64,000 nt of DNA. Source: Bdellovibrionota bacterium. Lineage in GTDB: Bacteria; Bdellovibrionota_C; UBA2361; JAFLCA01. Location: positions 1-64,000 of the forward strand of contig CP129486.1 in assembly GCA_030584005.1 (NCBI GenBank), in the 5' to 3' direction. Position numbers and translations under genes: made by a program. Positions 1 through 8,820 of this stretch are shown in pieces. Numbering within the stretch: position 1 is the first letter of the stretch; each line of letters begins with the position of its first letter. The notes beneath the pieces were generated by a model. It searched no databases, was not told where the DNA came from, and saw only the letters and a program-made list of their open reading frames with translations.

Positions 1-208
1 TCGATTAACGTTTGTTTCCTGCCGGAACATTGCGACCGTTTAGATAGTATTTTGCAGAAGTCGTGTAATTAAATGGTAGGCGGTGTAACAATCCGCTCCA
101 CCGGGATTGCGCCCGGCGATGGCTCATGTGGTGCTTCGAGCGTATAATGAACGGTGCTACCTGGTGAGCGTTTGCCGTTATACTCCCGTTGATATTTCTT
201 CGATTACG

Positions 209-643
209 ATGGACCAACCAACTTTGGAAGATGTGATTAAGACTAGCGCGGTGGTTGTTCATCCCGATCGCTATGCGTATCTGCAATGTGAGCACGTGCA
301 ACATGATTCCCACTTTCTTGTATCGCGGGATAATGACGAACTCACGGTGGTAACCAAAGAATCTAATGTTGCCACGACTCCACACATTAAATCGGAGAAG
401 TGGTTTAGATTAATTGAAATTCGAGTTTCAGTTCCATTTATCACCAAGGGATTCCTCGCTAAAGTGACCAAGACTATCGCCGACGAGAGGCTCAACGTCT
501 TGGTAGTTTCCACGTTTTCGAAGGACTACATTCTTGTACGCGACGAAACACATGGCGTTGCAGTAGAGGCCTTACGCAAGGTTGGGTTTCCAGTGCACTT
601 TGGGGAACCTCAACTCGGCAAAGATTTGGCGGGAGGACTATAA
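209..643 (+). CDS. ACT-domain protein (COG3602-like)
   Basis: A 144-residue protein of the small double-ACT type (DUF2241/ACT_7, sometimes called CASTOR/ACT-like). The first half has the typical opening (Leu-rich helix, then HPDRYAYLQC), and the second half carries the ACT core with EIRVSVPFITKGFLAKVTK, LNVLVVSTFSKDYILV and a final strand-helix ending in ALRKVGFPV. Such proteins are thought to bind amino acids or similar small ligands; the ligand here is unknown. The open frame extends upstream to a TTG at 107 and has an ATG at 122, but family members start close to the MDQPTLEDV segment, so ATG 209 is preferred. No clear ribosome binding site precedes any of these starts. It stands alone, with no co-directional neighbour close by. 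Confidence 0.75.
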   Translation: MDQPTLEDVIKTSAVVVHPDRYAYLQCEHVQHDSHFLVSRDNDELTVVTKESNVATTPHIKSEKWFRLIEIRVSVPFITKGFLAKVTKTIADERLNVLVVSTFSKDYILVRDETHGVAVEALRKVGFPVHFGEPQLGKDLAGGL

Positions 644-1184
644 CAACTGAATCAAACCGACGAATCTGCATACGGCAAATTTGCGGTTTGTCCCAGCCGT
701 GATTCAGCCGCAGACAGTCGTTGTTTCGTGGAATGCTTTGGTGGGAAGAACAAGTTGGCAACAGCCCAGGCACGACCCTTGCTCTGGCTGCCTTTCGCCC
801 GCTTCGAACTTTTAGCACTTTCTCGAAATGGCAGTCCCAGCAACTTATGACCGATATGGTCCACGGCCGGAATCCCGCTCCTGGTGCGACCCGCCATGCT
901 GAAGCCATGGCTGAGCGAAACCGTAATGATTTTCACCATGAGTTTATAACGCTCCGCTTTCGCGCTCTTTCCGACCACGGGAGGTGGTTGAGACGGGGCA
1001 GTTTGGTGCCCAAATGAGAAAAGTGCAAAGCAAACAGGTTGAACTGAGCCCGGCAAGCCGTTCCAATTCACCTAGACCGTTATATGCTCGGCCAATCGGA
1101 CAAGGCCGAGGGTTTCAGCGCATTGAAGTAGGCCCTGAAGCGAAATTCAGTACATCAACTTTCAGTAATTGCCATAACTAAGGA
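644..1184. other. Gene-free stretch
   Basis: About 540 bases without a gene I can support. Open frames of 98 to 139 codons exist on both strands, but they overlap each other, have no recognisable motif and no ribosome binding site. The stretch could contain remnants of a lost gene; nothing in it is diagnostic. Confidence 0.5.
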
Positions 1185-1931
1185 GTGATGCCAGATCCGC
1201 TGCTTGCTGCACCCTTATCTCCATTGTCACTGCCCCATGCAGTTGAGGATGAATTGTGTGGATTGGCTGCATCGTCAGACGCGCTCATTCTAGGAGAGAT
1301 CCACGGAACTCGAGAGGTGCCAAGGCTCGTCCTCGGATTGCTCGATCGATTACAGCAGCATGGGTATGGGATCTTAGCCCTTGAGGTTCCACATTCCCAA
1401 GAAGCGATGTTATTGAAGTGGACGCGCGGTGAAGAGAGTATGCCACCTCCTTTTTTTTCTAATCCATCCGGCGACGGACGGGGGAACCTAGAGGTTCTGT
1501 CTTTGGCTCGTGAAGCAGCACGGCCCGGCTAGAGAGTATGTGCCTTTGATGCGGATGCGGCGAAGAGTCCGAGAGAGCGAGACTACGGCATGACGCTGAA
1601 CCTAATCCGTGAAATCGCGGTCGCACCCTTTGGTACTCGAGTTCTCGGCATATGCGGCAACCTTCACTCGCGATTAGAGCCGCCACCACCGGAGCACAGG
1701 CAACATTGGCCTTGGCCCTCGTTCGCGGCTGGGCTGGCAGTTCTCAGTCCCAAGCTCGTGATAAGCACCGTAAACGTTGTGTTCCATGAAGGGGAGTTCC
1801 ATATCATGGGCGTCCGATCACACGGGGGCCCACCCATAGCCGAGTCCTTTGTGACTAAAGCAGATACACAGTCGCACTCAGCTTCTCTGCATATACCGCG
1901 AAGCACCGCTGCTACATTTATTCGGCGCTAA
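1185..1931 (+). pseudogene. ChaN/Tiki or erythromycin-esterase-like protein, broken by in-frame TAG
   Basis: One reading frame of about 249 codons is interrupted by a single TAG at 1530-1532. Upstream, the frame encodes ALILGEIHGTREVPRLVLGL and ILALEVPHSQEA; downstream it continues without frame change as VCAFDADAAKSPRERDYGMT, then RVLGICGNLHSR and LVISTVNVVFHEG. The GEIHGT...LEVP...RDxxM...GNLH order is that of small Tiki/ChaN or erythromycin-esterase-like hydrolases, which use conserved Glu and His residues in these motifs. The continuity of family-like motifs across the stop argues for one gene with a recent nonsense mutation. A restart at ATG 1590 would give only the C-terminal half without the GEIHGT motif. 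An AAGGAG-like ribosome site (taaggag) lies just before ATG 1188. Family assignment is from memory of motifs and is tentative. Confidence 0.6.
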
Positions 1932-2258
1932 GAAACGAAGTGTCGGATTGAACACTAAGTGAACTAGAGGTTTTGTATCCAAACTGCATGAGCGCAGAAT
2001 AATTAAATCCACTAGATCCGCGCCAAGTCACGCCTGCGGTTGACCCGTTTGGCTCGAAACTGGTGATTCAAACCGTTATGGCTGTAATGCACTCCCTCGG
2101 CTGGCCAAAGGCACGGAGCCTGCCAGCCTACCCCGCAATCGGTGCAAGCGTCTCGTCAAGACTGGAGCCTGAAGGACGGATCGAGAAACTGAGAATGACA
2201 GTGCTGGCGAGTACTGCTCTCGTGATCACAGAGCTCCTTAAGGGTAATGCCCGATTCT
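1932..2258. other. Intergenic stretch with a possible gene remnant
   Basis: No complete gene. In the plus frame from 2003 the translation reads LNPLDPRQVTPAVDPFGSKL and goes on through SLGWPKARSLPAYP. This looks protein-like but has no good start and runs into the convergent gene that ends at 2259. It may be a fragment of a lost gene; I do not recognise the family. Confidence 0.3.
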
Positions 2259-3725
2259 TCAACCGTTGCCTCGCTGAGGTAGCCCTCCTACGCTCGACAG
2301 GCTCTGCGGGGGAAGGTCAGCGGCTAACGTACTTTCCGCAAAGTGTCGCACAATATCGTCGGCGATTTCTGACGCTTGCACCCGTAATTCCCGCACCGCG
2401 CTAGATTCCCAACGATCCGGGCGTCTCAGGGGTCCAATAACCCACACGGGGCCAGCCGTCGTACGGGCTTTGCCGTGCGTGTCGGTTTCAATTCCCAATC
2501 CAAGCCGATCTGCTCTCAATATCCCCTCACTGATCGTCTGCTTAAGCAACGGGTGCGTAGTCACCCCGCTCTGGGGGCCTGTGCAGTTGACGACTCTTTG
2601 GGCAACAAAGCGCTCTTTGAGCGAGCTTCCACGCTTGATCACCTCGATCTCCAGCGTTCCCTCCGCTGACTCGACAATGGCGCCAACTCGACCCTTTACG
2701 ATCTGTAATCGTCCCTGCGCAATCAAGCGCTGTATAAGTTCATGCACATGTACTGGGATTCGATGGCGATGCACATCCCAAAGTGTTTTAAGATGCCGGA
2801 GGAACCGCTGGCGATCAGCGAGGGAGAGTCGCTGCCACACCTGTACCGTGTGCGGCCTCAGTGCATCAATTACCGTTTGCCATTGCGGGCTTGCGGCTGC
2901 TGCCTTCCGTACGATGCCCATAAGGTGTCGCAGCGTTCCATCCCAAGCAGCCAGATCGATTGTTCCTACCGGCACATCCTCAGCCAAATGGGGCCGCGGG
3001 AATAGCCCATGCCGAGAGAGGCAGGTAATAGCGCCCCTGAATCCTCTGGCATTGGCGTGCACAATGAAATCAATGGCGGTCAGTCCTGTTCCGATCACAA
3101 AAAGGCTGCCGAGGTTTTCAATGCCCTTGGCAGCACCCTCTCTCCACGGGTCGTCGATATACGACCCCGCCTTGTCTACCCCCTCAGCACAAGACGGCGG
3201 AGGCATGTTGCCCGTTGCCAGGACCACCGCATCGGCGACGATGCATTCATCACCCCTGCCGCGGAGCACGAACCGCCCCTGCTCCCCTTTCATACTTACG
3301 ATTTCGCTGTGAATTCTCTGTAACGGCAGACTTGAGTTCGCTTCGCTCTCAGCGAGGACCTGTTCAATATAGCGCCCATACAACTCCCGCGCTGCAAATT
3401 CATTGCCCTGCACCTGAGGGGCATGGATTGCGCACCAGGTCATGAATCCTCCAGGATCATCGGGCCATGCCCCCATGGCGTTCGCGCGCACATTCAGAAT
3501 CATACTAGGTTCGCAACGACCATATGCAGCTCCCTGGCCATTCACCTTCCAGCCATCAATCAGAGCGATGCAGGCGCCGTGTGATACACGCCTCATCAGG
3601 TTCGCCGCTACCATGGCACCCGAAAATCCCGCCCCCACAATTGCAATGACCACCTGACCCCCAAGCCGGTGAGGTATCAAATTCCCGTTCTCGTCTTTCG
3701 ATGGTGCTGTAGAAGAACTTTGCAT
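2259..3725 (-). CDS. FAD/NAD(P)-binding oxidoreductase (COG4529/HcpA-like)
   Basis: A 488-residue flavoprotein of the NAD_binding_9 / COG4529 type. The N-terminal FAD-binding Rossmann motif is IAIVGAGFSGAMVA (residues about 27-40), followed by the family signature AYGRCEPSMILNVRANAMGAWPDD split over residues 68-92. A second dinucleotide motif, VIGTGLTAIDFIVHA, lies near residue 210 and a third VIGPLRR near 425. The length is usual for the family. Enzymes of this group are poorly characterised and are often found beside cysteine dioxygenase genes. Here the 3' end of a cysteine dioxygenase-like gene survives just upstream (3768-3818), which suggests the two were once an operon. ATG 3725 is chosen because the family motif begins within about 30 residues of it. 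Confidence 0.8.
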   Translation of the reverse strand: MQSSSTAPSKDENGNLIPHRLGGQVVIAIVGAGFSGAMVAANLMRRVSHGACIALIDGWKVNGQGAAYGRCEPSMILNVRANAMGAWPDDPGGFMTWCAIHAPQVQGNEFAARELYGRYIEQVLAESEANSSLPLQRIHSEIVSMKGEQGRFVLRGRGDECIVADAVVLATGNMPPPSCAEGVDKAGSYIDDPWREGAAKGIENLGSLFVIGTGLTAIDFIVHANARGFRGAITCLSRHGLFPRPHLAEDVPVGTIDLAAWDGTLRHLMGIVRKAAAASPQWQTVIDALRPHTVQVWQRLSLADRQRFLRHLKTLWDVHRHRIPVHVHELIQRLIAQGRLQIVKGRVGAIVESAEGTLEIEVIKRGSSLKERFVAQRVVNCTGPQSGVTTHPLLKQTISEGILRADRLGLGIETDTHGKARTTAGPVWVIGPLRRPDRWESSAVRELRVQASEIADDIVRHFAESTLAADLPPQSLSSVGGLPQRGNG

Positions 3726-3767
3726 GACCTGTGCCTATGGAGCGTTACCCTCGCCTGAACAGCGCTG

Positions 3768-3818
3768 GATAGCAAGGGCCTAAGAACCATCTCGCTCAGT
3801 GCAAATCGAGGCAGCTGT
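3768..3818 (-). pseudogene. Remnant of cysteine dioxygenase 3' end
   Basis: On the minus strand this segment encodes QLPRFALSEMVLRPLLS. That matches the C-terminus of the intact cysteine dioxygenase at 8232-8753 (QMHRFPLSQTVLRPLLS) at 12 of 17 residues, and 45 of 51 bases agree. The stop codon present in the intact gene is missing, and the rest of the dioxygenase is absent upstream. It is read as a leftover from duplication or rearrangement of a dioxygenase / FAD-protein gene pair. Confidence 0.65.
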
Positions 3819-4433
3819 GCTCTAAGTGGTTTAGAAAGGTATTTTTGAAACCACCCTTCAGCACAAATAACTTTAGCTCTACTGCTAAAGACAACCGGAA
3901 CAACCAGTGCTGTCCCGGATTGTATCCTATGGACCGGATAAACTCGCGACGGTGTAGGCGAAATGGCGGTAGAGCCTCCCCTTCTGCTATCGAACACAGT
4001 CGGGCCTTAAGGCACGCCTAACGAGCGCGATCAGACCCCCGGCAAGGGACGGATCACCCTCACGAGCGGGACTGGCCCCTCTTGCTGCAGTCAACTCGGA
4101 CTGTTGAATCGGTATACTTTGACATTAAAGAGAGAAAACAGTCCGTTCCTATTCACACCAGCGGCGCGGCTGTTAACTGTTCGAATTCCTCTTATCTGGG
4201 CCACCAAGGGTTTTGCTGTAGTTTTTATGCACAATCCAAAGATCATGGAGGGATTCATATGGCGAAAGCTTAGGAAACCTTCTATTCGATGGTCGGGCGT
4301 TACCCGGCTCGATATATTGAAGAGATCCAAGTTGTTGACAATGTACGAGTGGTTTCGTCACCACACAGAGAGGGTCAGTGCTTTTAACGTGCCGCATTGC
4401 ACCCGGATTCAAGCCTCCATGAACACAGGTGCT
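3819..4433. other. Gene-free stretch with a hairpin
   Basis: No gene I can support. A hairpin at 3826-3854 has a 7-bp stem (GTGGTTT/AAACCAC) with an A/T-rich interior. It resembles a longer hairpin at 10020-10060 that also begins TAAGTGGTTT, so both may belong to one small intergenic repeat family. The plus-strand open frame at 4104-4586 shows no motifs and conflicts with the opposite-strand frame at 4434-4676. Confidence 0.4.
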
Positions 4434-4676
4434 TTACACGCTCCGATCGATCATTCGAAAGCCATACCCATGCTCGAGTGGCAACTTTGGATGACTAGCG
4501 ATATCGGATGCGAGGCGGTCAATTTGAGAACCCGGTACCCTCAAATAGTATTTCTCATTCCCTATGGTGAGCTCCACTCGGCATGACCCAGAAGTAAACT
4601 TTCCTGGGCCAGCCATAACCAGCGTTCCTGGAAAGTCCGCGGCTATGGCACGCAAAACGCTCGAGTAGTCGGGCAA
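4434..4676 (-). CDS. Short unknown ORF, possible C-terminal part of the preceding gene
   Basis: An 80-codon frame that starts with TTG directly after the TAG of the upstream ORF (4677-5702) and lies in the same reading frame. The translation (for example VELTIGNEKYYLRVPGSQID) is protein-like and free of low complexity. It may be the true C-terminus of the upstream protein, cut off by a nonsense mutation, or a short ORF translated by coupling. No family is recognised. The coding call rests only on composition and frame. Confidence 0.35.
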   Translation of the reverse strand: MPDYSSVLRAIAADFPGTLVMAGPGKFTSGSCRVELTIGNEKYYLRVPGSQIDRLASDIASHPKLPLEHGYGFRMIDRSV

Positions 4677-5702
4677 CTACTCGGCTAATGAGTATGGCGT
4701 GCCGCGACTTGCGATGGAGAACTCGCAGCCTAAAGCTGGGATCTGCATTTGCAAGAATCCATCCTTATTAGTTGCCCCTGGGAATCCATCCGAACCAAGC
4801 AGCAGGAACCGATACACAAGCCCACAAGCATAACCCACCGAACGCCTCGCCGTCGTTTCGTCCGCTTTAGATCCGATCGCCCCCATTAGTTTTCCACTCA
4901 CGGCTCGCTGAGATGTTCTGAGCACCGTCTGAGCGAGCTCACTTATGCTGACAACGAAATCACCTATAGAATAGCCCGGTGCAGAGAACAGGGCACTCAA
5001 ATCGAATACGGGCGCGCATGATCGCATTCGATTAGTAGGACCTTCCGGACCAGCATCGATGAGAGTCCTTGGGATCTCCTCTCGGAGCTGCATCGCAGCA
5101 GTCGGCTGAAACACCTCTATTTGCACTACAAAAAATGTATTCTTGTCGACAACCGCAGCATTACGGAGTGGAAACAGGACAATCTCTGTCGTGACGTTAG
5201 CACGCGACGGCACCGGTGCCTGCTCCTCGAGCATTCGAAATATCAGATCAAGCCCGAGGCGAACACTCGAGCCGTCTAATTCCCCTCCTAATTCGCCGCG
5301 TTCGAGCCTAGATAGATCGAGTGAACCCCCAAGACCGCTGGCAAAACAGCTAAGGAGTGCAGCATCAGGAGTTATCGGTACTGAAGCATCCGGCATAACG
5401 ACTTCCCCGGACCCAGGCACCGCATTAAGGACGAGCTTTACACGTCCTGCGAGAAAACCACCCTCTGGGATTCTAATCGAGATTTCGTGTGGACTTGGAC
5501 TGCGAAGTGGTGAACCACTACTCTCTACACCCATGTCGAACTGTATACCGTTGTGCCTTTGAGCGGTTAACATCGCATCCCCACTACTTAAGACTTGGCG
5601 AATGGAACTCGTTCTTAATGCTAAGCTAGCGCGAAGCCCACGCCTCGCCTGCCAGTGAAAAAGGGAAGCTGATACTATACATTTTTGGATATTAGCTGTC
5701 AC
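4677..5702 (-). CDS. Protein of unknown function
   Basis: A frame of up to 341 codons with a GTG at 5702 and an ATG at 5573. The first 40 residues are basic and unlike the rest, so the ATG start (about 298 residues) is more plausible, although neither has a clear ribosome binding site. The body is rich in beta-prone segments such as HEISIRIPEGGFLAGRVKLV and TEIVLFPLRNAAVVDKNTF, and has no signal peptide or membrane segment. No family is recognised. It ends in TAG, and the frame continues open for another 80 codons. It points away from the HAD gene at 5820. Confidence 0.45.
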   Translation of the reverse strand: MTANIQKCIVSASLFHWQARRGLRASLALRTSSIRQVLSSGDAMLTAQRHNGIQFDMGVESSGSPLRSPSPHEISIRIPEGGFLAGRVKLVLNAVPGSGEVVMPDASVPITPDAALLSCFASGLGGSLDLSRLERGELGGELDGSSVRLGLDLIFRMLEEQAPVPSRANVTTEIVLFPLRNAAVVDKNTFFVVQIEVFQPTAAMQLREEIPRTLIDAGPEGPTNRMRSCAPVFDLSALFSAPGYSIGDFVVSISELAQTVLRTSQRAVSGKLMGAIGSKADETTARRSVGYACGLVYRFLLLGSDGFPGATNKDGFLQMQIPALGCEFSIASRGTPYSLAE

Positions 5703-5819
5703 AGGCTGCTGGAATCGGCAGCTATCTCACTTTAGTCCTGTCGAAAGCGACGCTGCTTAGTGCCCAGTCGCTTAGCAGCCTATCATCGCCCGAATAGTGA
5801 ACCCTATTCTGGAGGTTAT

Positions 5820-6812
5820 ATGGCTTCAAGCGTTAGTTTTGGGCAGATCTTCGATACGGCAGCTAAAGCAGAAGAGATCGATGTTGCAGAAGGATTCTAC
5901 AATTATGAACTTCCGCGAGGGGAACGGAAGAACAAGAACACGCCAACCGAAACGAAGGTGCTTGCTATAGATTTAGATGGAACGTTGTTGAAGTCGGACC
6001 ATACTTTACCCCTGCAGGCTGCCCAAGTCCTAGCGGCTGTTCGTGAAGCTGGAATAAGAATCATTTTGGCGAGCGCAAGGCCCCCGCGCTCAGTACTGCA
6101 CATCCAGGAACAGCTTAAGCTCGACGGTCCAGTAGTCGCGCTCAACGGCGCCTGGATCGGAAGTAAGGACGGTGAAATCCTGGCGCATCCTATTTGGTAT
6201 CCTCATTGGGGTGATCCCTTTCAGGAAGATTCACAGATTCAATTGGTTCTCGCACGTCACCGGGAGCTCGGGGTAGTGGTGAATCTTTTTACCAAAGAAC
6301 ACTGGGCGACCTCTGATATCAACCACCCGCTTGTTCAGCGAGAAATTGAAGCGCTGGGATACCCGCCGGATGGCGAAATATCCGCTGACGTTTTGAAAGG
6401 CATCATTCTCAAAATGAGCGTGCTCGGCCCTATGGACGCACTTTCAACAATCCGGGGAATGCTGAAGAGGTTCCATTTGCCAACCTCGTTGAGCAATCCG
6501 TTCCAGTTAGAAATCACAGGTCTTTTCACGGGCGAGCATCGACGGCCACCTTTATCTGGTGCTTTCTTCTACCCCGTCTGCAAAAGTGAAGCGGTAAGAT
6601 TTCTGCTTGAGCGAGATGGTTTGCGCCTCCACAACGCACTCGCTCTCGGGGACGGCCAAAACGATGGGCGGCTGCTCGCATCGTCGGGCCATGGGGTGTC
6701 GTTTTTTGGAGCTGATGAGTGGGCAATACATTGCGCGGACGAGATTATTATCCGCGATCCCGAACAGACTATCCTTCCCTATCTGAGAGAATTGTATAGA
6801 TTATCGTGCTGA
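5820..6812 (+). CDS. Cof-type HAD hydrolase with N-terminal extension
   Basis: A 330-residue HAD-superfamily phosphatase, Cof/type IIB. Motif I is AIDLDGTLL (nucleophile Asp51, acid/base Asp53), motif II lies in IILASARPP near residue 80, the motif III Lys is in the VCKSEAVRFLL segment, and motif IV is GDGQND (about 277-282). Such enzymes remove phosphate from sugar phosphates, nucleotides or cofactors in the cytoplasm; the substrate cannot be told. ATG 5820 is chosen because GGAGG sits at 5811-5815. The first 45 residues precede the catalytic fold and are not part of typical Cof proteins (which begin a few residues before DLDGT). The Lrp-type regulator starts 27 bases downstream, so the two are probably co-transcribed. 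Confidence 0.85.
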   Translation: MASSVSFGQIFDTAAKAEEIDVAEGFYNYELPRGERKNKNTPTETKVLAIDLDGTLLKSDHTLPLQAAQVLAAVREAGIRIILASARPPRSVLHIQEQLKLDGPVVALNGAWIGSKDGEILAHPIWYPHWGDPFQEDSQIQLVLARHRELGVVVNLFTKEHWATSDINHPLVQREIEALGYPPDGEISADVLKGIILKMSVLGPMDALSTIRGMLKRFHLPTSLSNPFQLEITGLFTGEHRRPPLSGAFFYPVCKSEAVRFLLERDGLRLHNALALGDGQNDGRLLASSGHGVSFFGADEWAIHCADEIIIRDPEQTILPYLRELYRLSC

Positions 6813-6839
6813 GCAGTATATAGCATACATAGGACAGCG

Positions 6840-7799
6840 ATGAAGCTTACCGAGAGTGCGAAGCGTCTTCTTGTGAGCATGCAGCTTAAGGCGGACTTGT
6901 CGCTCAAAGAAGTAGCTCAGCTGCTGAACTGCCGGGAGCACACCGCACGGCGGGCGGCGGCGGAGATCGAACGTAGCGGGTTCTTTATTCGAAAAGCATC
7001 GCTCAATCTGTCACGGTTAGGTTATACCGAATACAATCTCTATCTCTCCTTCAACAGCGACAATCTATCCCAGCGTGACAGGATCATCTCTTCCTTAGCC
7101 GGGATGCGCGGAGTGAAATGGGTCCTCGAAGTCACGTCGGGGTTCGATCTTCTTGTCGGCTTTGCGGCTCGATCACCGTCGGAAGTGACTGCGTTTTTCG
7201 AGGAGATTTACGAATCAAACGGAGGCTTTCTTTTGGCGAAAACCGTACTGGCAGTTGTTTCATATCACTACTATGGGCGGCGGTATTTGGTCACGGCAAA
7301 CGTAGAGGGGAGATCCCTCGACGCGGAGGATACGGGCACAGCCGGATCGGTTGATGAAATTGATCATAAAATTTTGCGCGGGCTCACACACATCGGATAC
7401 CAGAGCATCGCCCAACTCGAAAGAAAACTGCGAATTCCCGCTTCGACGATACGGTTACGTATACAGAAGCTCTCGCGCCTCGGGATTATTGTCGGAATGA
7501 CCTACAACCTGGCGAGAATCCCCCCTGGGCTGCACGTATACCGCGTGCACATCTATACGCGCGGAGGGGCACGCTGTCTTCTCGCGAATCTGAAAAAATT
7601 TGCTCGGTCCGATCCTAGTGTCGTCTATATCGTCAAGACGCTTGGACCGTGGGACTTCGAGCTTCAATACGAAACACTGGATCCGGCCTGCATGCCGCAG
7701 CTCGGCAGGAAACTTGTTCAAGCTATTGGTGAGCAGCTTTTGAAGGTGAACATTTTGCCGGTTGCCGGCATTTCGAAAGCGGCGGCCTATCCTTTCTGA
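6840..7799 (+). CDS. Double Lrp/AsnC-family regulator
   Basis: A 319-residue protein made of two Lrp/AsnC units in tandem. The first helix-turn-helix (about 8-50) includes LSLKEVAQLLNCREHTARRA and is followed by a ligand-binding RAM-like region; a linker near 160 leads to a second HTH (about 168-215, VDEIDHKIL, SIAQLERKLRIPASTIRLR) and a second RAM-like region with VYIVKTLGPWDFELQYE. Most Lrp proteins are about 150 residues with one unit, so this is a fused duplication, a form also known elsewhere. It follows the HAD gene by 27 bases and may control it. Siroheme decarboxylases share this fold, but no heme-pathway neighbours are present, so a regulator is the better call. Confidence 0.8.
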   Translation: MKLTESAKRLLVSMQLKADLSLKEVAQLLNCREHTARRAAAEIERSGFFIRKASLNLSRLGYTEYNLYLSFNSDNLSQRDRIISSLAGMRGVKWVLEVTSGFDLLVGFAARSPSEVTAFFEEIYESNGGFLLAKTVLAVVSYHYYGRRYLVTANVEGRSLDAEDTGTAGSVDEIDHKILRGLTHIGYQSIAQLERKLRIPASTIRLRIQKLSRLGIIVGMTYNLARIPPGLHVYRVHIYTRGGARCLLANLKKFARSDPSVVYIVKTLGPWDFELQYETLDPACMPQLGRKLVQAIGEQLLKVNILPVAGISKAAAYPF

Positions 7800-8231
7800 G
7801 GGGAGCGTGCCGGATATTTGAGGTACGCCGCCGCGTAGATCTCTGTCCGTTTACCTCAATCAACGAGTGCGTACGGCAGCACCCATTTCGGCTGAGGCCA
7901 TTCAAGGCACTCCCCACAGGGGAGGTGTTCTACGTGGGGCCACAGCCACTGACCCTAAGCTAGCCTGCCAAATGGCGGAGCCTCATTCACATTGACAAGA
8001 ACTCTCACCGACGATTCCAATCGGGTTACGCCCAGAATTGGGAAGGAGCCCCCAGGGAGTAGGTAATAGCGGATGACGAAGCGTCCTACCGATGTGCAGA
8101 CGATAAGTGAGTGCAGCTTCAATAAGCCCGCAGTGTGCGGGTCGCAGGAGCGCGCATATGGCCGGAAACCATGTGCCCTCGGCGCTACGGCCGCAGGAGT
8201 CGTCCTGCAAAGTCGACATCAATTGAACAGC
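7800..8231. other. Gene-free stretch
   Basis: About 430 bases between the Lrp-type gene and the convergent cysteine dioxygenase gene. Two short minus-strand frames (up to 79 codons) lack motifs and ribosome sites. No terminator with a clear T-run is visible. Confidence 0.45.
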
Positions 8232-8753
8232 CTAAGATAGCAAGGGCCTAAGAACGGTCTGGCTCAGTGGAAATCGATGCATCTGTACTAATGGGGGTGA
8301 ATAGCAATGCAGGGTAACAAGATCGGAATCTGCGGGATTGATATTCCCGAGTTGATGAGTGTCGGTATCATTCGATGCAATGAGGGCACGTGTAGGATAC
8401 GATCGGGTTTCTAGAGGGATAAGCAACCCTTTGGCGGTGCGTGTATAGGTGATCTCATTGGCGGTTCCCGTCAGCACCTGCACCACACAGGTCGAACCAG
8501 CATGGTCATGGATTGGGGAGATCTGCCCCGGCCGCCAACACAGCACCAGTACCTCTACCTGCGAAGTAGACATCACCGGATTGCGGGCATATTGTGTATC
8601 GTCGAACTGTATATATCGCCCGGCATCGTGCAGCTGGATGCACGCGTCCCCTACGATGGCCTTTAGCTGTTCAGCCCCAAGCGGGCGACTATAACAACGA
8701 AGCGCCGAGCAGAGCTTTGACATGGTGTCGTCAGTACCGAGTTCATTCTGCAT
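8232..8753 (-). CDS. cdoA: Cysteine dioxygenase (type I)
   Basis: A 173-residue cupin enzyme that oxidises L-cysteine to cysteine sulfinate with a mononuclear iron. The three iron-binding histidines are visible: H82 and H84 in PIHDHAGSTC and H133 in DTHQLGN. C89 lies five residues after H84, as does the Cys of the Cys-Tyr cofactor in mammalian enzymes, and TLHCYSPP supplies the catalytic H149 and Y151. The ATG at 8753 has a GGGAGG ribosome site about 7 bases upstream. The gene is divergent from an Rrf2 regulator with 67 bases between them, which points to control by that protein in response to cysteine or sulfur. A fragment of a second, related gene lies at 3768-3818. Confidence 0.88.
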   Translation of the reverse strand: MQNELGTDDTMSKLCSALRCYSRPLGAEQLKAIVGDACIQLHDAGRYIQFDDTQYARNPVMSTSQVEVLVLCWRPGQISPIHDHAGSTCVVQVLTGTANEITYTRTAKGLLIPLETRSYPTRALIASNDTDTHQLGNINPADSDLVTLHCYSPPLVQMHRFPLSQTVLRPLLS

Positions 8754-8820
8754 CGTCTCCCCTCCCTCGAATATCGCAATTTGATTTTATGTATACTTTA
8801 TCTATCAACTTTGTAAACAT
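8754..8820. promoter_or_regulatory. Divergent promoter region with candidate Rrf2 operator
   Basis: The 67-base gap between cdoA and the Rrf2 gene is A/T-rich. On the minus strand, TTTACA and TATACA are 16 bases apart and make a good promoter for cdoA. The plus strand holds the interrupted inverted repeat TTGAT-N18-ATCAA at 8781-8808, which overlaps these elements and is a reasonable operator. The Rrf2 start at 8821 has no ribosome site in front of it, so its mRNA may be leaderless or have a very short leader. Confidence 0.5.

Noticed and set aside
652..1071. Minus-strand ORF of 139 codons as transposase remnant
   Set aside because: No DDE or helix-turn-helix motif and no inverted repeats at its ends.
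4104..4586. Plus-strand ORF of 160 codons
   Set aside because: No motifs, no ribosome site and overlap with the opposite frame at 4434-4676.
1185..5702. General TAG recoding in this organism
   Set aside because: Many clear genes end in stops that include TAG, followed by non-coding DNA (for example dprE1, cdoA, gene at 4677). Two in-frame TAGs are better explained by decay.
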